Shown: piece by piece, positions 33,761-41,785 of the stretch | Position numbering within the stretch: position 1 is the first letter of the stretch | How the letters are laid out: each line of letters begins with the position of its first letter | Source of the DNA: Actinotignum schaalii_C | GTDB lineage: Bacteria > Actinomycetota > Actinomycetes > Actinomycetales > Actinomycetaceae | Reading direction: 5' to 3' | Length of the DNA: 64,000 bases | NCBI RefSeq assembly: GCF_034119425.1 | Contig: NZ_JAWUEL010000005.1 | Location: forward strand, 1 to 64,000 | Notes under the pieces: model-generated | The model's database searches: none | What the model was told of the DNA's origin: nothing | The model's input: the letters and a program-made list of their open reading frames with translations, nothing else | Position numbers and translations under genes: made by a program

Positions 33761-35293
33761 TTATGCCACAGTCAGCGGACAGGTAAAAATGAGATCCGAG
33801 TTGATTACCTCACCCACCTGGAATTCTCGGGTAGCTACCTTTCGGAAACCGCACCGTTTGTAGAATCGTTGCGCGCGCCGGTTGTCTTTATTTGTTCCGA
33901 GCCACAGGTACGGTGCGGACGCCACCTCGGCATCAAGTATTCTGTCTCGGCATGCCTCCACCGTTGCCTGCCAGAGCAGATCCGCTACCCCGCTCCCGTG
34001 CCAGCTGCGCTCCACGTAGAACTTTGATAGCTCAAGCAACGGGCCTTTCCGCTCCGGAAGGTGCATGACTGGTGCACCGTCCTCGCGCCCGGCAACGTCG
34101 TCGTCCCCCATTCCCACCGTACTATCGGGAAGCAACATGAGACTGTACCCCAGCAATTCCCCGCGCGACTCTCCGCTGGCGGCACGCACTACCACCGTCA
34201 CCCAGTGGGGGTCGGCAAGGTATTTTTCGAAAGCTGCGACGGAAAGATTCGCCGCCTCGAACGCGGCAATATCCGCTTCCCTAAGATAACGCGGGCAGGC
34301 ATCGGGGAAGGTGCGGGCGGCCAGGTTAGCCAGCTCGGTTGCGGTGCGCCGTCGAACCTCGTGCAGTCGCGCACTGTCCGGTAGCGCCCCGTCCGGGTCC
34401 AGCCCGTTCTCAAGTACCCCCCCTGAAAACGTTTCGTCCGGTAGCGCCCCGTCGTCAGAAACGACGGCGCCCGCCACCCCCAGGGCCTCGGTATCCACCG
34501 CCACCGGGTGGGCGTCACTGGTGCGCCATACATAGCCCGCCGCCGCGAGCGCCGGCCGGTCGTGTTTGTCCAGCTGCGAGGTATCTAGCTCCGCGATCAT
34601 ATCGGGACGGCGCGCAGCGGTGCGCGCGATGGCTTCGTCGCGCCGGTAGCGCGCCACCGCCCCGTGATTGCCGCTGAGCAGTACTGCGGGCACCTCGAAC
34701 TCACGCCAGCGCACCGGGCGGGTGTAGACACGGTATTCGAGCAAACCGGCCGCACCGTGCGATTCTTCCACGAGGGACTCCGGGTTCCCCACCATGCCGG
34801 GGATAAGACGGGTAACCGCCTCCACGAGGGCCACTGCCGCCACTTCCCCACCGTTGAGGACATAATCTCCGAGAGAAAACTCCTCTACGCGCACACCCCG
34901 CCCACGATAGTGCTCAGCTACCCGCGCATCAATTCCCTCATAGCGCCCGCAGGCGATAATGATGCGCTCCCGGGTGGCCAGGTCTTCGACGAGGCGCTGA
35001 GTGAGGGGCCGACCGGACGGGGTGGGCATCGCGAGAGTAATTGTTTCCGGAGAGCTCGGGCCGATGAGGTCATCGAGAGCACGACCCCAAACATCCGGTT
35101 TCATGACCATGCCAGCCCCGCCTCCGATGGGGGTATCGTCCACGGTGCGGTGGATATCGCTGGTCCAGTCGCGCAGATTGTGGGTGCGAATATCAACGAC
35201 GCCGCGACGGCGCGCCTTGCCTACCAGCGATAAATCGAGCACGTCGAAGAATTCCGGAAAAACGGAAACGAGGTCAATGCGCAAGCTCGCCAT
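33761..35293 (-). CDS. trmD: tRNA (guanine-37-N1)-methyltransferase TrmD fused to a GNAT acetyltransferase domain
   Basis: TrmD methylates G37 of tRNAs with a trefoil-knot fold. Residues 1 to about 250 are TrmD: TPIGGGAGMVMKPDV, CGRYEGID, DYVLNGGEVAAV and VLLSGNH. The position that aligns with the catalytic Asp of E. coli TrmD (D169) reads Glu (177 in VEESH), judging from memory. A linker (about 255-312) holds two imperfect DGALPD copies. Residues about 315-510 are GNAT-like, with FYVERSWHGSGVADLL and NKDNRRAQRFYKRCGF. Usual TrmD length is 230-280; this is 510. It is coupled to rimM (TAATG). The acetyltransferase substrate is unknown. Confidence 0.93.
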   Translation of the reverse strand: MASLRIDLVSVFPEFFDVLDLSLVGKARRRGVVDIRTHNLRDWTSDIHRTVDDTPIGGGAGMVMKPDVWGRALDDLIGPSSPETITLAMPTPSGRPLTQRLVEDLATRERIIIACGRYEGIDARVAEHYRGRGVRVEEFSLGDYVLNGGEVAAVALVEAVTRLIPGMVGNPESLVEESHGAAGLLEYRVYTRPVRWREFEVPAVLLSGNHGAVARYRRDEAIARTAARRPDMIAELDTSQLDKHDRPALAAAGYVWRTSDAHPVAVDTEALGVAGAVVSDDGALPDETFSGGVLENGLDPDGALPDSARLHEVRRRTATELANLAARTFPDACPRYLREADIAAFEAANLSVAAFEKYLADPHWVTVVVRAASGESRGELLGYSLMLLPDSTVGMGDDDVAGREDGAPVMHLPERKGPLLELSKFYVERSWHGSGVADLLWQATVEACRDRILDAEVASAPYLWLGTNKDNRRAQRFYKRCGFRKVATREFQVGEVINSDLIFTCPLTVA

Positions 35294-35913
35294 TACTTCA
35301 CTTCCTCAGCGCTGTTTTCCTCCGTCATGCTTTCTTCGGCGGCGCTAAGTGCGTCCCCGGCTGCGCTGAGTGCCCCGGCCAGGTCATCACCGTCCACTAC
35401 GATCATGTCATCTTCGGAAAAAAGCCCGGCCGGGGCATCAACCACGATGCAGTGGTCATCCAGATCCACCGCCGTCACGATCTCACGCACGAAGGGCACG
35501 CGGGTAATCCGGCCATCCGGCTCACGCACCACCAGGATATCCTGGGCGGGGCCGTTTTCTAAGCCGGTAATAATACCGAGCTCGTAACCTTCTGGGTCGA
35601 GGACTTCCAGACCGCGTAGCTCATGGGCATAATAGGCATCTTCTTCGGGCTCATCCTCATCAGTTTCCACGACGAGACGCACCCCTCGCAGCGCTTCTGC
35701 GGTGTCACGCGTGGTGGATTCAGCGAAGAGCGCGTAGGTAATTCCTCGGTATTCTCGAGTGCGAGTGATGGTGAGCGGCCCGAAATCCGCCGGATCTGTT
35801 TCCAGCTGGGTCCCCACAGCGAGGCGGCGCGCGGGCGAATCTGTGCGAACGTCCAAACGGACTTCCCCTTTAAGCCCGTGCGGCGCCCCGATAATAGCTA
35901 CCGTCAGTTGCAT
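35293..35913 (-). CDS. rimM: Ribosome maturation factor RimM
   Basis: RimM helps 16S 3'-domain assembly with S19. The 206-residue protein has the N-terminal RimM domain (VAIIGAPHGLKGEVRLDVRTD) and the PRC-barrel domain (GYELGIITGLENGPAQDILVV). The tail is Ala/Glu-rich. Its stop overlaps the trmD start; it follows a terminator-like hairpin after khpA. Confidence 0.95.
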   Translation of the reverse strand: MQLTVAIIGAPHGLKGEVRLDVRTDSPARRLAVGTQLETDPADFGPLTITRTREYRGITYALFAESTTRDTAEALRGVRLVVETDEDEPEEDAYYAHELRGLEVLDPEGYELGIITGLENGPAQDILVVREPDGRITRVPFVREIVTAVDLDDHCIVVDAPAGLFSEDDMIVVDGDDLAGALSAAGDALSAAEESMTEENSAEEVK

Positions 35914-35968
35914 CGTGTCCTTCTCTCAGTTCCCGCACACGGTGGGGAACGGTGGTGGCTCATACAAA

Positions 35969-36002
35969 ACCGGCCCGCAACCCCGAAAGGTTGAGGGCCG
36001 GT
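35969..36002 (-). terminator. Terminator-like hairpin between khpA and rimM
   Basis: ACCGGCCC (35969-35976) pairs with GGGCCGGT (35995-36002), with an inner AACC/GGTT pairing around CCGAAA. On the minus strand it is followed by GTTTTGTATG, so it can terminate or attenuate transcription between khpA and rimM. Confidence 0.75.
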
Positions 36003-36013
36003 ATGCCGCTACG

Positions 36014-36253
36014 TTAGTTACGGTCCGTTTCGATAACGTCCACGCGCACGGAGCCTTCGTCCGAAAGCGCGTTGACGACGGTCCGCAGCGCCTTGGCGGT
36101 ACGCCCGCCACGGCCGATCACCCGACCGAGATCGTCAGGGTTCACCCGAACTTCCAGAAGTTCGCCACGACGATTACGCGATGCCGAGACGTTGACATCA
36201 TCCGGGTAATCAACAATTCCCTTGACCAGGTGTTCCAGAGCGTCCGTCAGCAT
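36014..36253 (-). CDS. khpA: KH domain RNA-binding protein KhpA
   Basis: A 79-residue KH protein with VNPDDLGRVIGRGGRTAKALR, carrying the GRGG RNA-binding loop. KhpA works with KhpB in RNA-based control of cell division and growth in Gram-positives. Its start overlaps the rpsP stop (TAATG), the common arrangement in this operon. Confidence 0.94.
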   Translation of the reverse strand: MLTDALEHLVKGIVDYPDDVNVSASRNRRGELLEVRVNPDDLGRVIGRGGRTAKALRTVVNALSDEGSVRVDVIETDRN

Positions 36254-36732
36254 TAGGCTTCCTCGGTTTCCACTTCGGTAGCTTCACCGGTTTCGGCTTC
36301 CCCAGCTTCAGCGGCGGCAGCAGCTGCGGCTTCCGCTTCGGCCTTCGCCTTTGCTTCAGCGGCGGCAGCGCGGCGCTTTTCGGCATCGTCCTGGACCTTC
36401 TTGACCGCTGCGGCGCGCGCTTCTTCAGCGTTCACCGTTTCCGGAACACGCAGGCGACCCTCCTGACCATCCTTGTATCCCTTGAACTTCTGCCAGTCAC
36501 CGGTCACCTTAAGCTGCGCGAGCACGGCTTCGGTGGGCTGAGCACCCACACCGAGCCAGTACTGAGCCCGATCAGAATCGATACGGATGGTAGACGGCTG
36601 GGTATTGGGATCGTAGTAACCGATTTCCTCAATAACCTTGCCGTCGCGCTTGACGCGAGAATCCGCCACGACAATACGGTACTGGGCCGCACGGATCTTA
36701 CCCATGCGCTTCAAACGAATTTTGACTGCCAC
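36253..36732 (-). CDS. rpsP: 30S ribosomal protein S16
   Basis: The 159-residue protein starts VAVKIRLKRMGKIRAAQYRI and contains YWLGVGAQPTEAV. GTG at 36732 gives the family start. The last 60 residues form a highly charged Ala/Glu/Lys-rich tail (about 95-159) that is much longer than in typical S16 of about 85-115 residues. It heads rpsP-khpA-rimM-trmD-rplS. Confidence 0.95.
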   Translation of the reverse strand: MAVKIRLKRMGKIRAAQYRIVVADSRVKRDGKVIEEIGYYDPNTQPSTIRIDSDRAQYWLGVGAQPTEAVLAQLKVTGDWQKFKGYKDGQEGRLRVPETVNAEEARAAAVKKVQDDAEKRRAAAAEAKAKAEAEAAAAAAAEAGEAETGEATEVETEEA

Positions 36733-37023
36733 TTTTGTGGTCAATCCTTTCTCATTGGGGTGGATTACCCGGCCGGTTGGGGGACGCGCACCGTGCAATC
36801 CGTGAACACGGACAATACCGGGTTGAGAGGGACCCGGCATCCTCCAAGTACATCTAGCTATTCTGCCAGAATTTTCCGGCGGAAGAAACAGGCAGTGCGC
36901 AGCTGCGCGGTGAGATCACTTACGCCGTCGGTCCGCTACGGTGCCGGTGCGGACGCGCGACAGTCACGGCGCGAACCCCTATCCCACCGTTTCAACCTGA
37001 CAAGCCCCGCCGTGCCTGGCAAG

Positions 37024-38103
37024 ATGGGAAGCGTGAATACCCTCGCTCCCGCCACCGCAGCCTGCACCGTTGGCACCGTTAGCACCGTGGGCTCGCCCGC
37101 GGTTGTGCCCGCACCTACCTCCAAGCTCGTGCGCTACGCCTGGCTTTCCGTTGCGGCCGCCCTCGTCACCATTGCACTCAAAGCAGCTGGCTACTGGCTC
37201 ACCGATTCGGTGGGCCTTCTCTCCGACGCCACAGAATCCTTAGTTAACCTGGCCGCGGCGGTGGTCGCGGTACTGGCTCTCTCCGCGGCCGCAAAACCCG
37301 CAAATGCACGCTATACCTACGGACGCTCGAAGGCCGAGTACTTTTCTTCCGCCGTGGAAGGTGCCATGATTTTTGCGGCAGCCGGTTTTATTATTTTTTC
37401 CGCCATTGACCGCATTATTCACCCCCAGCCGCTGGCTGCGCTGGGATGGGGCTTGGGCATTGTGGCGCTCGCATCGTTAGTCAATGGAATTGTCGGTATA
37501 GTCCTGCTGCGCGCTGGCGCGAAGCACCGTTCTCCCACCTTGCGTGCCGACGGCAAACACCTTCTCACGGATGTCATCACTTCCGTTGGGGTGATCGTGG
37601 GCGTGGGATTGGTGGTGCTAACTGACGAACCGCTGCTAGACCCCATCGTCGCTATCCTCGTTGCGGTCAATATTCTAGCCACCGGAGTTAAGCTGCTGCG
37701 CGAGTCGCTCGCGGGACTCATGGACGCAGCCCTGTCCGAGCCTGATACTGAAAAAATCGTGGCGATTCTACGTTCGCACACCCGCCGTGAGGTACGTTTC
37801 CACGGGCTGCAGACCCGAGTGGCCGGACGCGATTCGTTTTGTAACTTTGATCTGTTGGTCCCCTCCGCATGGACGGTGCGCGAGGGCCACGAGCTCGCTG
37901 AGGATATCGCGGAGGAATTACGCGCCGCGGTGCCTCACCTCCGCGCCCTCATCCATGTGGAGCCACTGGAGGACCCGCGCTCCTATGAGGATATTCCGGA
38001 AGGTTACGTGCCGCTGGGCGGTATTTCCGATGCGGTTCCGGATATTGTGGTGGAGGCTTTAACCACCGGAAAGAACGACGACGCCGCTACTTCCCAGAAA
38101 TAA
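37024..38103 (+). CDS. Cation diffusion facilitator family transporter
   Basis: A 359-residue CDF efflux protein. Six helices are visible; the conserved metal-site text is DSVGLLSDATESLVNL in helix 2 and HLLTDVITSVGVIVG in helix 5. The C-terminal cytoplasmic domain with metal-binding His/Asp (HELAEDIAEELR; RALIHVEP) is present. Zinc, manganese, iron or cobalt cannot be separated. The ATG at 37024 or the GTG at 37033 could be the start. It diverges from rpsP and ends at a terminator. Confidence 0.9.
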   Translation: MGSVNTLAPATAACTVGTVSTVGSPAVVPAPTSKLVRYAWLSVAAALVTIALKAAGYWLTDSVGLLSDATESLVNLAAAVVAVLALSAAAKPANARYTYGRSKAEYFSSAVEGAMIFAAAGFIIFSAIDRIIHPQPLAALGWGLGIVALASLVNGIVGIVLLRAGAKHRSPTLRADGKHLLTDVITSVGVIVGVGLVVLTDEPLLDPIVAILVAVNILATGVKLLRESLAGLMDAALSEPDTEKIVAILRSHTRREVRFHGLQTRVAGRDSFCNFDLLVPSAWTVREGHELAEDIAEELRAAVPHLRALIHVEPLEDPRSYEDIPEGYVPLGGISDAVPDIVVEALTTGKNDDAATSQK

Positions 38104-38117
38104 CCACTCTGCCACGA

Positions 38118-38157
38118 ACGGCGCCGCGGGCAAGATTCCTCCTGCCCGCTGCGCCGT
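38118..38157. terminator. Bidirectional terminator hairpin
   Basis: A 15-bp stem with one mismatch (38118-38132 with 38143-38157) between the convergent cation efflux gene and ffh. The right arm contains the recurrent decamer of this window (38151-38160 on the minus strand). Confidence 0.85.
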
Positions 38158-38162
38158 CGTCG

Positions 38163-39725
38163 TTATTTAAGGAAGCGCTTGAGCTCTTCCATGCTTGCCA
38201 TATCGGGTGCCGCCGGGGCGGAGCCGGGAAGCTGGGTGCCCTTGCCGAAAGCCGAGCCCCGTTCGGCACGCTGCCGTGCCGCCGCGGCTTCGGCTTCCTG
38301 CCGGGCGCGTTTCGCCGGATTACCCGAACGGCCCTTCTTACCACCCGAAACGTTCTTCTTCGCGCGTTTCTGCTTGCGTGATCCCCCGCCAACGCCGGGC
38401 ATACCGGGCATACCTGGGATTCCGCCACCGCGGCTCATCTGCGTCATCATCTTCGCGGCACCTTCAAAGCGCTGCACCAACTGATTGACTTCCTGGACGG
38501 TGGTTCCTGAGCCTCGGGCGATGCGCTGGCGGCGCGAACCGTTGAGAATTTTCGGGGTGCGGCGTTCGGCAGGCGTCATGGATTGGATAATGGCTTCCAC
38601 GCGCCCCATCGAGGATTCATCCCACTGTTCGAGGGCTTCGCGGTACTGACCCATTCCGGGCAGCATCCCCATGAGTTTCTTGAGTGAACCCATCCGTTTA
38701 ATTTGGTTCATTTGCACGAGGAAGTCATTGAGGTCGAAAGCCCCCTCGCTCATTTTCTCGGAAAGCTCGCGCTGCTGTTCTTGCGTCCAGGTGGCTTCGG
38801 CACGTTCGATGAGGGAGAGAATATCGCCCATATCGAGGATGCGGGAAGCCATGCGGTCGGCGTGGAAGCGTTCGAAATCTTCCAGTTTTTCGCCGGTGGA
38901 GGCGAAAAGGATTGGTTTGCCGGTCACGCCACGCACCGAGAGCGCCGCGCCGCCGCGGGTATCGCCGTCGAGCTTGGTGATAACCACGCCGGTGAAGCCC
39001 ACCCCATCTTGGAAGGCCTTCGCGGTGGCGACCGCGTCCTGACCGATCATGGCATCGATAACGAAGAGAACTTCGTCGGGGTTGACGGCAGCCCGAATAT
39101 CAGCTGCCTGCTGCATGAGGACCTCGTCGATACCCAAGCGTCCGGCGGTATCCACCACGACGGCACCGTAGCCGTTCGCGGCCGCGTAATCTACACCGCT
39201 AGCGGCCACCTGGATGGGGTCGCCCACCCCGTTACCGGGTTCGGGAGCCCATACGTCCACTCCGGCACGCTCACCCACCACCTGAAGCTGCTGCACGGCA
39301 TTAGGCCGCTGCAAATCGGAGGCGACGAGGAGCGCTTTGCGGCCCCCGCGCGCGAACCAGCGCCCGAGCTTACCGGCCAGCGTGGTTTTACCCGCGCCCT
39401 GGAGACCGGCGAGCATGACCACGGTGGGTCGTCCCTGCGCAAAATTAAGTTCCCGAGTTTCCCCGCCGAGAATCTCAATGAGTTCGTCATTAACAATTTT
39501 GACGATCTGCTGCGAGGGATTGAGAGCCTGGGAGCGTACCGCACCGGTGGCGCGTTCGCGCACCGCGGCGGTGAACTCGCGCACCACGGGAAGCGCGACG
39601 TCGGCGTCCAAAAGGGCACGCCGAATCTCGCTAATGGTGGTTTCTACATCCGCTTGGGTGAGCACACCCTTGGAGCGCAGATTCTTGAATGCACCGGAAA
39701 TCCGGTCGGAAAGATTATTAAACAC
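38163..39725 (-). CDS. ffh: Signal recognition particle protein Ffh (SRP54)
   Basis: Ffh binds signal peptides and 4.5S RNA and targets proteins to the membrane. The 520-residue protein has the N domain, the G domain with GLQGAGKTTLAGKLG, DTAGRLGIDEVL and TKLDGDTRGGAALS, and the Met-rich M domain (GMLPGMGQYREALEQWDESSMGRVEAIIQSMT in residues about 345-380). The C-terminus is basic and Pro/Gly-rich. Follows ftsY by 171 nt on the same strand. Confidence 0.97.
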   Translation of the reverse strand: MFNNLSDRISGAFKNLRSKGVLTQADVETTISEIRRALLDADVALPVVREFTAAVRERATGAVRSQALNPSQQIVKIVNDELIEILGGETRELNFAQGRPTVVMLAGLQGAGKTTLAGKLGRWFARGGRKALLVASDLQRPNAVQQLQVVGERAGVDVWAPEPGNGVGDPIQVAASGVDYAAANGYGAVVVDTAGRLGIDEVLMQQAADIRAAVNPDEVLFVIDAMIGQDAVATAKAFQDGVGFTGVVITKLDGDTRGGAALSVRGVTGKPILFASTGEKLEDFERFHADRMASRILDMGDILSLIERAEATWTQEQQRELSEKMSEGAFDLNDFLVQMNQIKRMGSLKKLMGMLPGMGQYREALEQWDESSMGRVEAIIQSMTPAERRTPKILNGSRRQRIARGSGTTVQEVNQLVQRFEGAAKMMTQMSRGGGIPGMPGMPGVGGGSRKQKRAKKNVSGGKKGRSGNPAKRARQEAEAAAARQRAERGSAFGKGTQLPGSAPAAPDMASMEELKRFLK

Positions 39726-39896
39726 TGGCCAGCCTTCGCGTCAACAAACTCGTTCCATTGTAAAGCAGGGTGCGCGAGCGCGCATATTCACCCGCTGCCG
39801 CACGTCAAACTCGAATCTAGCGGCGGTGGACCTGTTCCGCAGCACCGTCGCGCTGTAGCTCAGCTATGCATGTCCTTGGCTCGGCTATGCATACCT

Positions 39897-41075
39897 TTAG
39901 CTGAGCAGCGAATCGACGAAAGCTTCCGGATCGAAGGGTGCCAGATCGTCCGGTCCCTCCCCCAGGCCCACCAGCTTAACGGGCACGCCAAGTTCGCGCT
40001 GCACCGAAATAACAATGCCGCCCTTGGCAGTGCCGTCCAGTTTGGTCAGCACGATCCCGGTTAGTCCTGTCACCTCCGCGAAAACACGGGCCTGCTGCAT
40101 CCCGTTTTGCCCCGTCGTGGCGTCCAGAACAAGGAGAACTTCATTGACCGGCGTGGTGCGTTCCATGACACGCTTGATTTTTCCGAGCTCATCCATGAGC
40201 CCGGCCTTATTTTGGAGGCGCCCGGCGGTATCCACGATAATCACGTCCACACCGGTTGCATCTGCCTGCGCCACCGCATCAAAAGCAACGGAGGCCGGAT
40301 CTGCCCCCTCACGATCCGAACGCACAACATCCACACCCACTCGGTCGCCCCAGGTGACCAACTGATCGGCTGCGGCCGCGCGGAAAGTATCTGCTGCACC
40401 GAGCAGCACCGTGGTTCCCTGCGCGCGCAGCAATCGCGCGAGCTTACCGACCGTGGTGGTTTTCCCGGTGCCATTCACACCCACCATAAGAACCGCCGCG
40501 GGATGCACCGCCCCGGAATCCGTTTCACTGCGAGTGAGATTGAGGGAGCGATCCATATCTGGACCTACGTGGCGTAGCAGCTCCTCGCGCAAAATCTCAC
40601 GGACCCGTTGCGGATCGGTGGTGCTTTCAATTTTCACACGCGAGCGCAGACCCTCCATAATCTCGCTGGTGGCATCCAGCCCCACATCGGCCATGATGAG
40701 GGTATCTTCCAGTTCTTCCCAGTCCGCCGCGGAGAGATCCCCGCGGGAAAGAATCGCCAAAAGAGCCTGCCCGAAGCCACCCGAGTGAGCCAGCCGGGCG
40801 CGCAGGCGCTGCATCCTGGAGGGAAGGGATTCGGGCTGTTCAACCGCCGGAACCGTAACGATATTCGGGGTGGTTTCACCGGAGATTTCTCCGACGGCTT
40901 CTTCAGCGGTACCTTCCGAGGCTTCCGCGGTGGAATCCCCTTCGAGAACCGGGATGTTCCGACGTTCCAATTCCTCGCGCCGCTGGTTCTTCTTCACCAG
41001 GGAAATAACGAGGGGAACAAGGAGGAGGGCAACAACGCCCGCGATGACAAGTGCAAGAACTACAGGATTATCCAC
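39897..41075 (-). CDS. ftsY: SRP receptor FtsY
   Basis: FtsY is the SRP receptor. The 392-residue protein has an N-terminal membrane helix (about 5-28, VVLALVIAGVVALLLVPLVISLV), an acidic A region, and an NG domain with GVNGTGKTTTVGKLA, DTAGRLQNKAGLMDEL and TKLDGTAKGG. The N-terminal helix is common in actinobacterial FtsY. Starts 47 nt after the small membrane protein gene below smc. Confidence 0.96.
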   Translation of the reverse strand: MDNPVVLALVIAGVVALLLVPLVISLVKKNQRREELERRNIPVLEGDSTAEASEGTAEEAVGEISGETTPNIVTVPAVEQPESLPSRMQRLRARLAHSGGFGQALLAILSRGDLSAADWEELEDTLIMADVGLDATSEIMEGLRSRVKIESTTDPQRVREILREELLRHVGPDMDRSLNLTRSETDSGAVHPAAVLMVGVNGTGKTTTVGKLARLLRAQGTTVLLGAADTFRAAAADQLVTWGDRVGVDVVRSDREGADPASVAFDAVAQADATGVDVIIVDTAGRLQNKAGLMDELGKIKRVMERTTPVNEVLLVLDATTGQNGMQQARVFAEVTGLTGIVLTKLDGTAKGGIVISVQRELGVPVKLVGLGEGPDDLAPFDPEAFVDSLLS

Positions 41076-41122
41076 TCCTCCAGTCTTGCAGAGGGTGCCG
41101 GGTTTTTCCAGCTGGTGCCCTA

Positions 41123-41749
41123 TCAGGCACTGCGCCGTTCGCGCGTTTCAGCGTCTTCACCCTCGACGCTTTCCTCAATATCAACGGTGCAGCTTTGGCC
41201 GCCAGCACCGTCAATGACCACGTCCGCTACCAGAGCACCATCCGGCTCCCCGGCAAAATCCGCCACATGGATTTCTTCCGGTACACCCGTGGAAACATAG
41301 GCAACGTCCGCCTCCGTGCGAGTATCTTCTACAGCACTTTCAGCACGACGGCGCAGCGGCGGTGCGGGAATACGCGCCCGCAGTTTTTCACTATTGCGGC
41401 GCACCGTTTCCGAGAGTTCACGCTCCGTTTCCCGAGCTCGATCAAAGTGCTCATCGAGGGTTTCGGAGGTGATATAAGCTTCGGATTCGTGCGCGAAAGC
41501 TTCGAACATATCGTCCACCGCCGTATCGTGGTGGACGATGTCATAAGTGTCCATATCCAGTTCATCAGAGCGCCACGCGTCAAATGATTCCGCGACGGAT
41601 GCTCCGGTACTTTTCCCGGAATTCCGCGCGAATGACAGGGCATACACCAGCGCCGCGGCAGCAATAATGATGGCGATAACAACGATGATAAGGGGCACGG
41701 TCTTATTATGAGAATTTTCGCGGCGGCCGGCTACCTCCGACCCGCACAC
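41123..41749 (-). CDS. Single-pass membrane protein of unknown function
   Basis: The 208-residue protein has one hydrophobic helix (about 18-42, VPLIIVVIAIIIAAAALVYALSF), a long acidic, helical extracytoplasmic or cytoplasmic body (YDIVHHDTAVDDMFEAFAHE) and a Glu/Arg-rich C-terminus. I do not recognise it. It lies between smc and ftsY, 36 nt after smc. The GTG at 41749 lacks a good ribosome binding site, so the start is uncertain. Confidence 0.65.
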   Translation of the reverse strand: MCGSEVAGRRENSHNKTVPLIIVVIAIIIAAAALVYALSFARNSGKSTGASVAESFDAWRSDELDMDTYDIVHHDTAVDDMFEAFAHESEAYITSETLDEHFDRARETERELSETVRRNSEKLRARIPAPPLRRRAESAVEDTRTEADVAYVSTGVPEEIHVADFAGEPDGALVADVVIDGAGGQSCTVDIEESVEGEDAETRERRSA

Positions 41750-41785
41750 TTGCGCAATTGTTACCGAACTGCAACGTAACTCTCG

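Noticed and set aside
38703..40064. Long open plus-strand frame over ffh
   Set aside because: It is antisense to ffh and has no recognisable domain.
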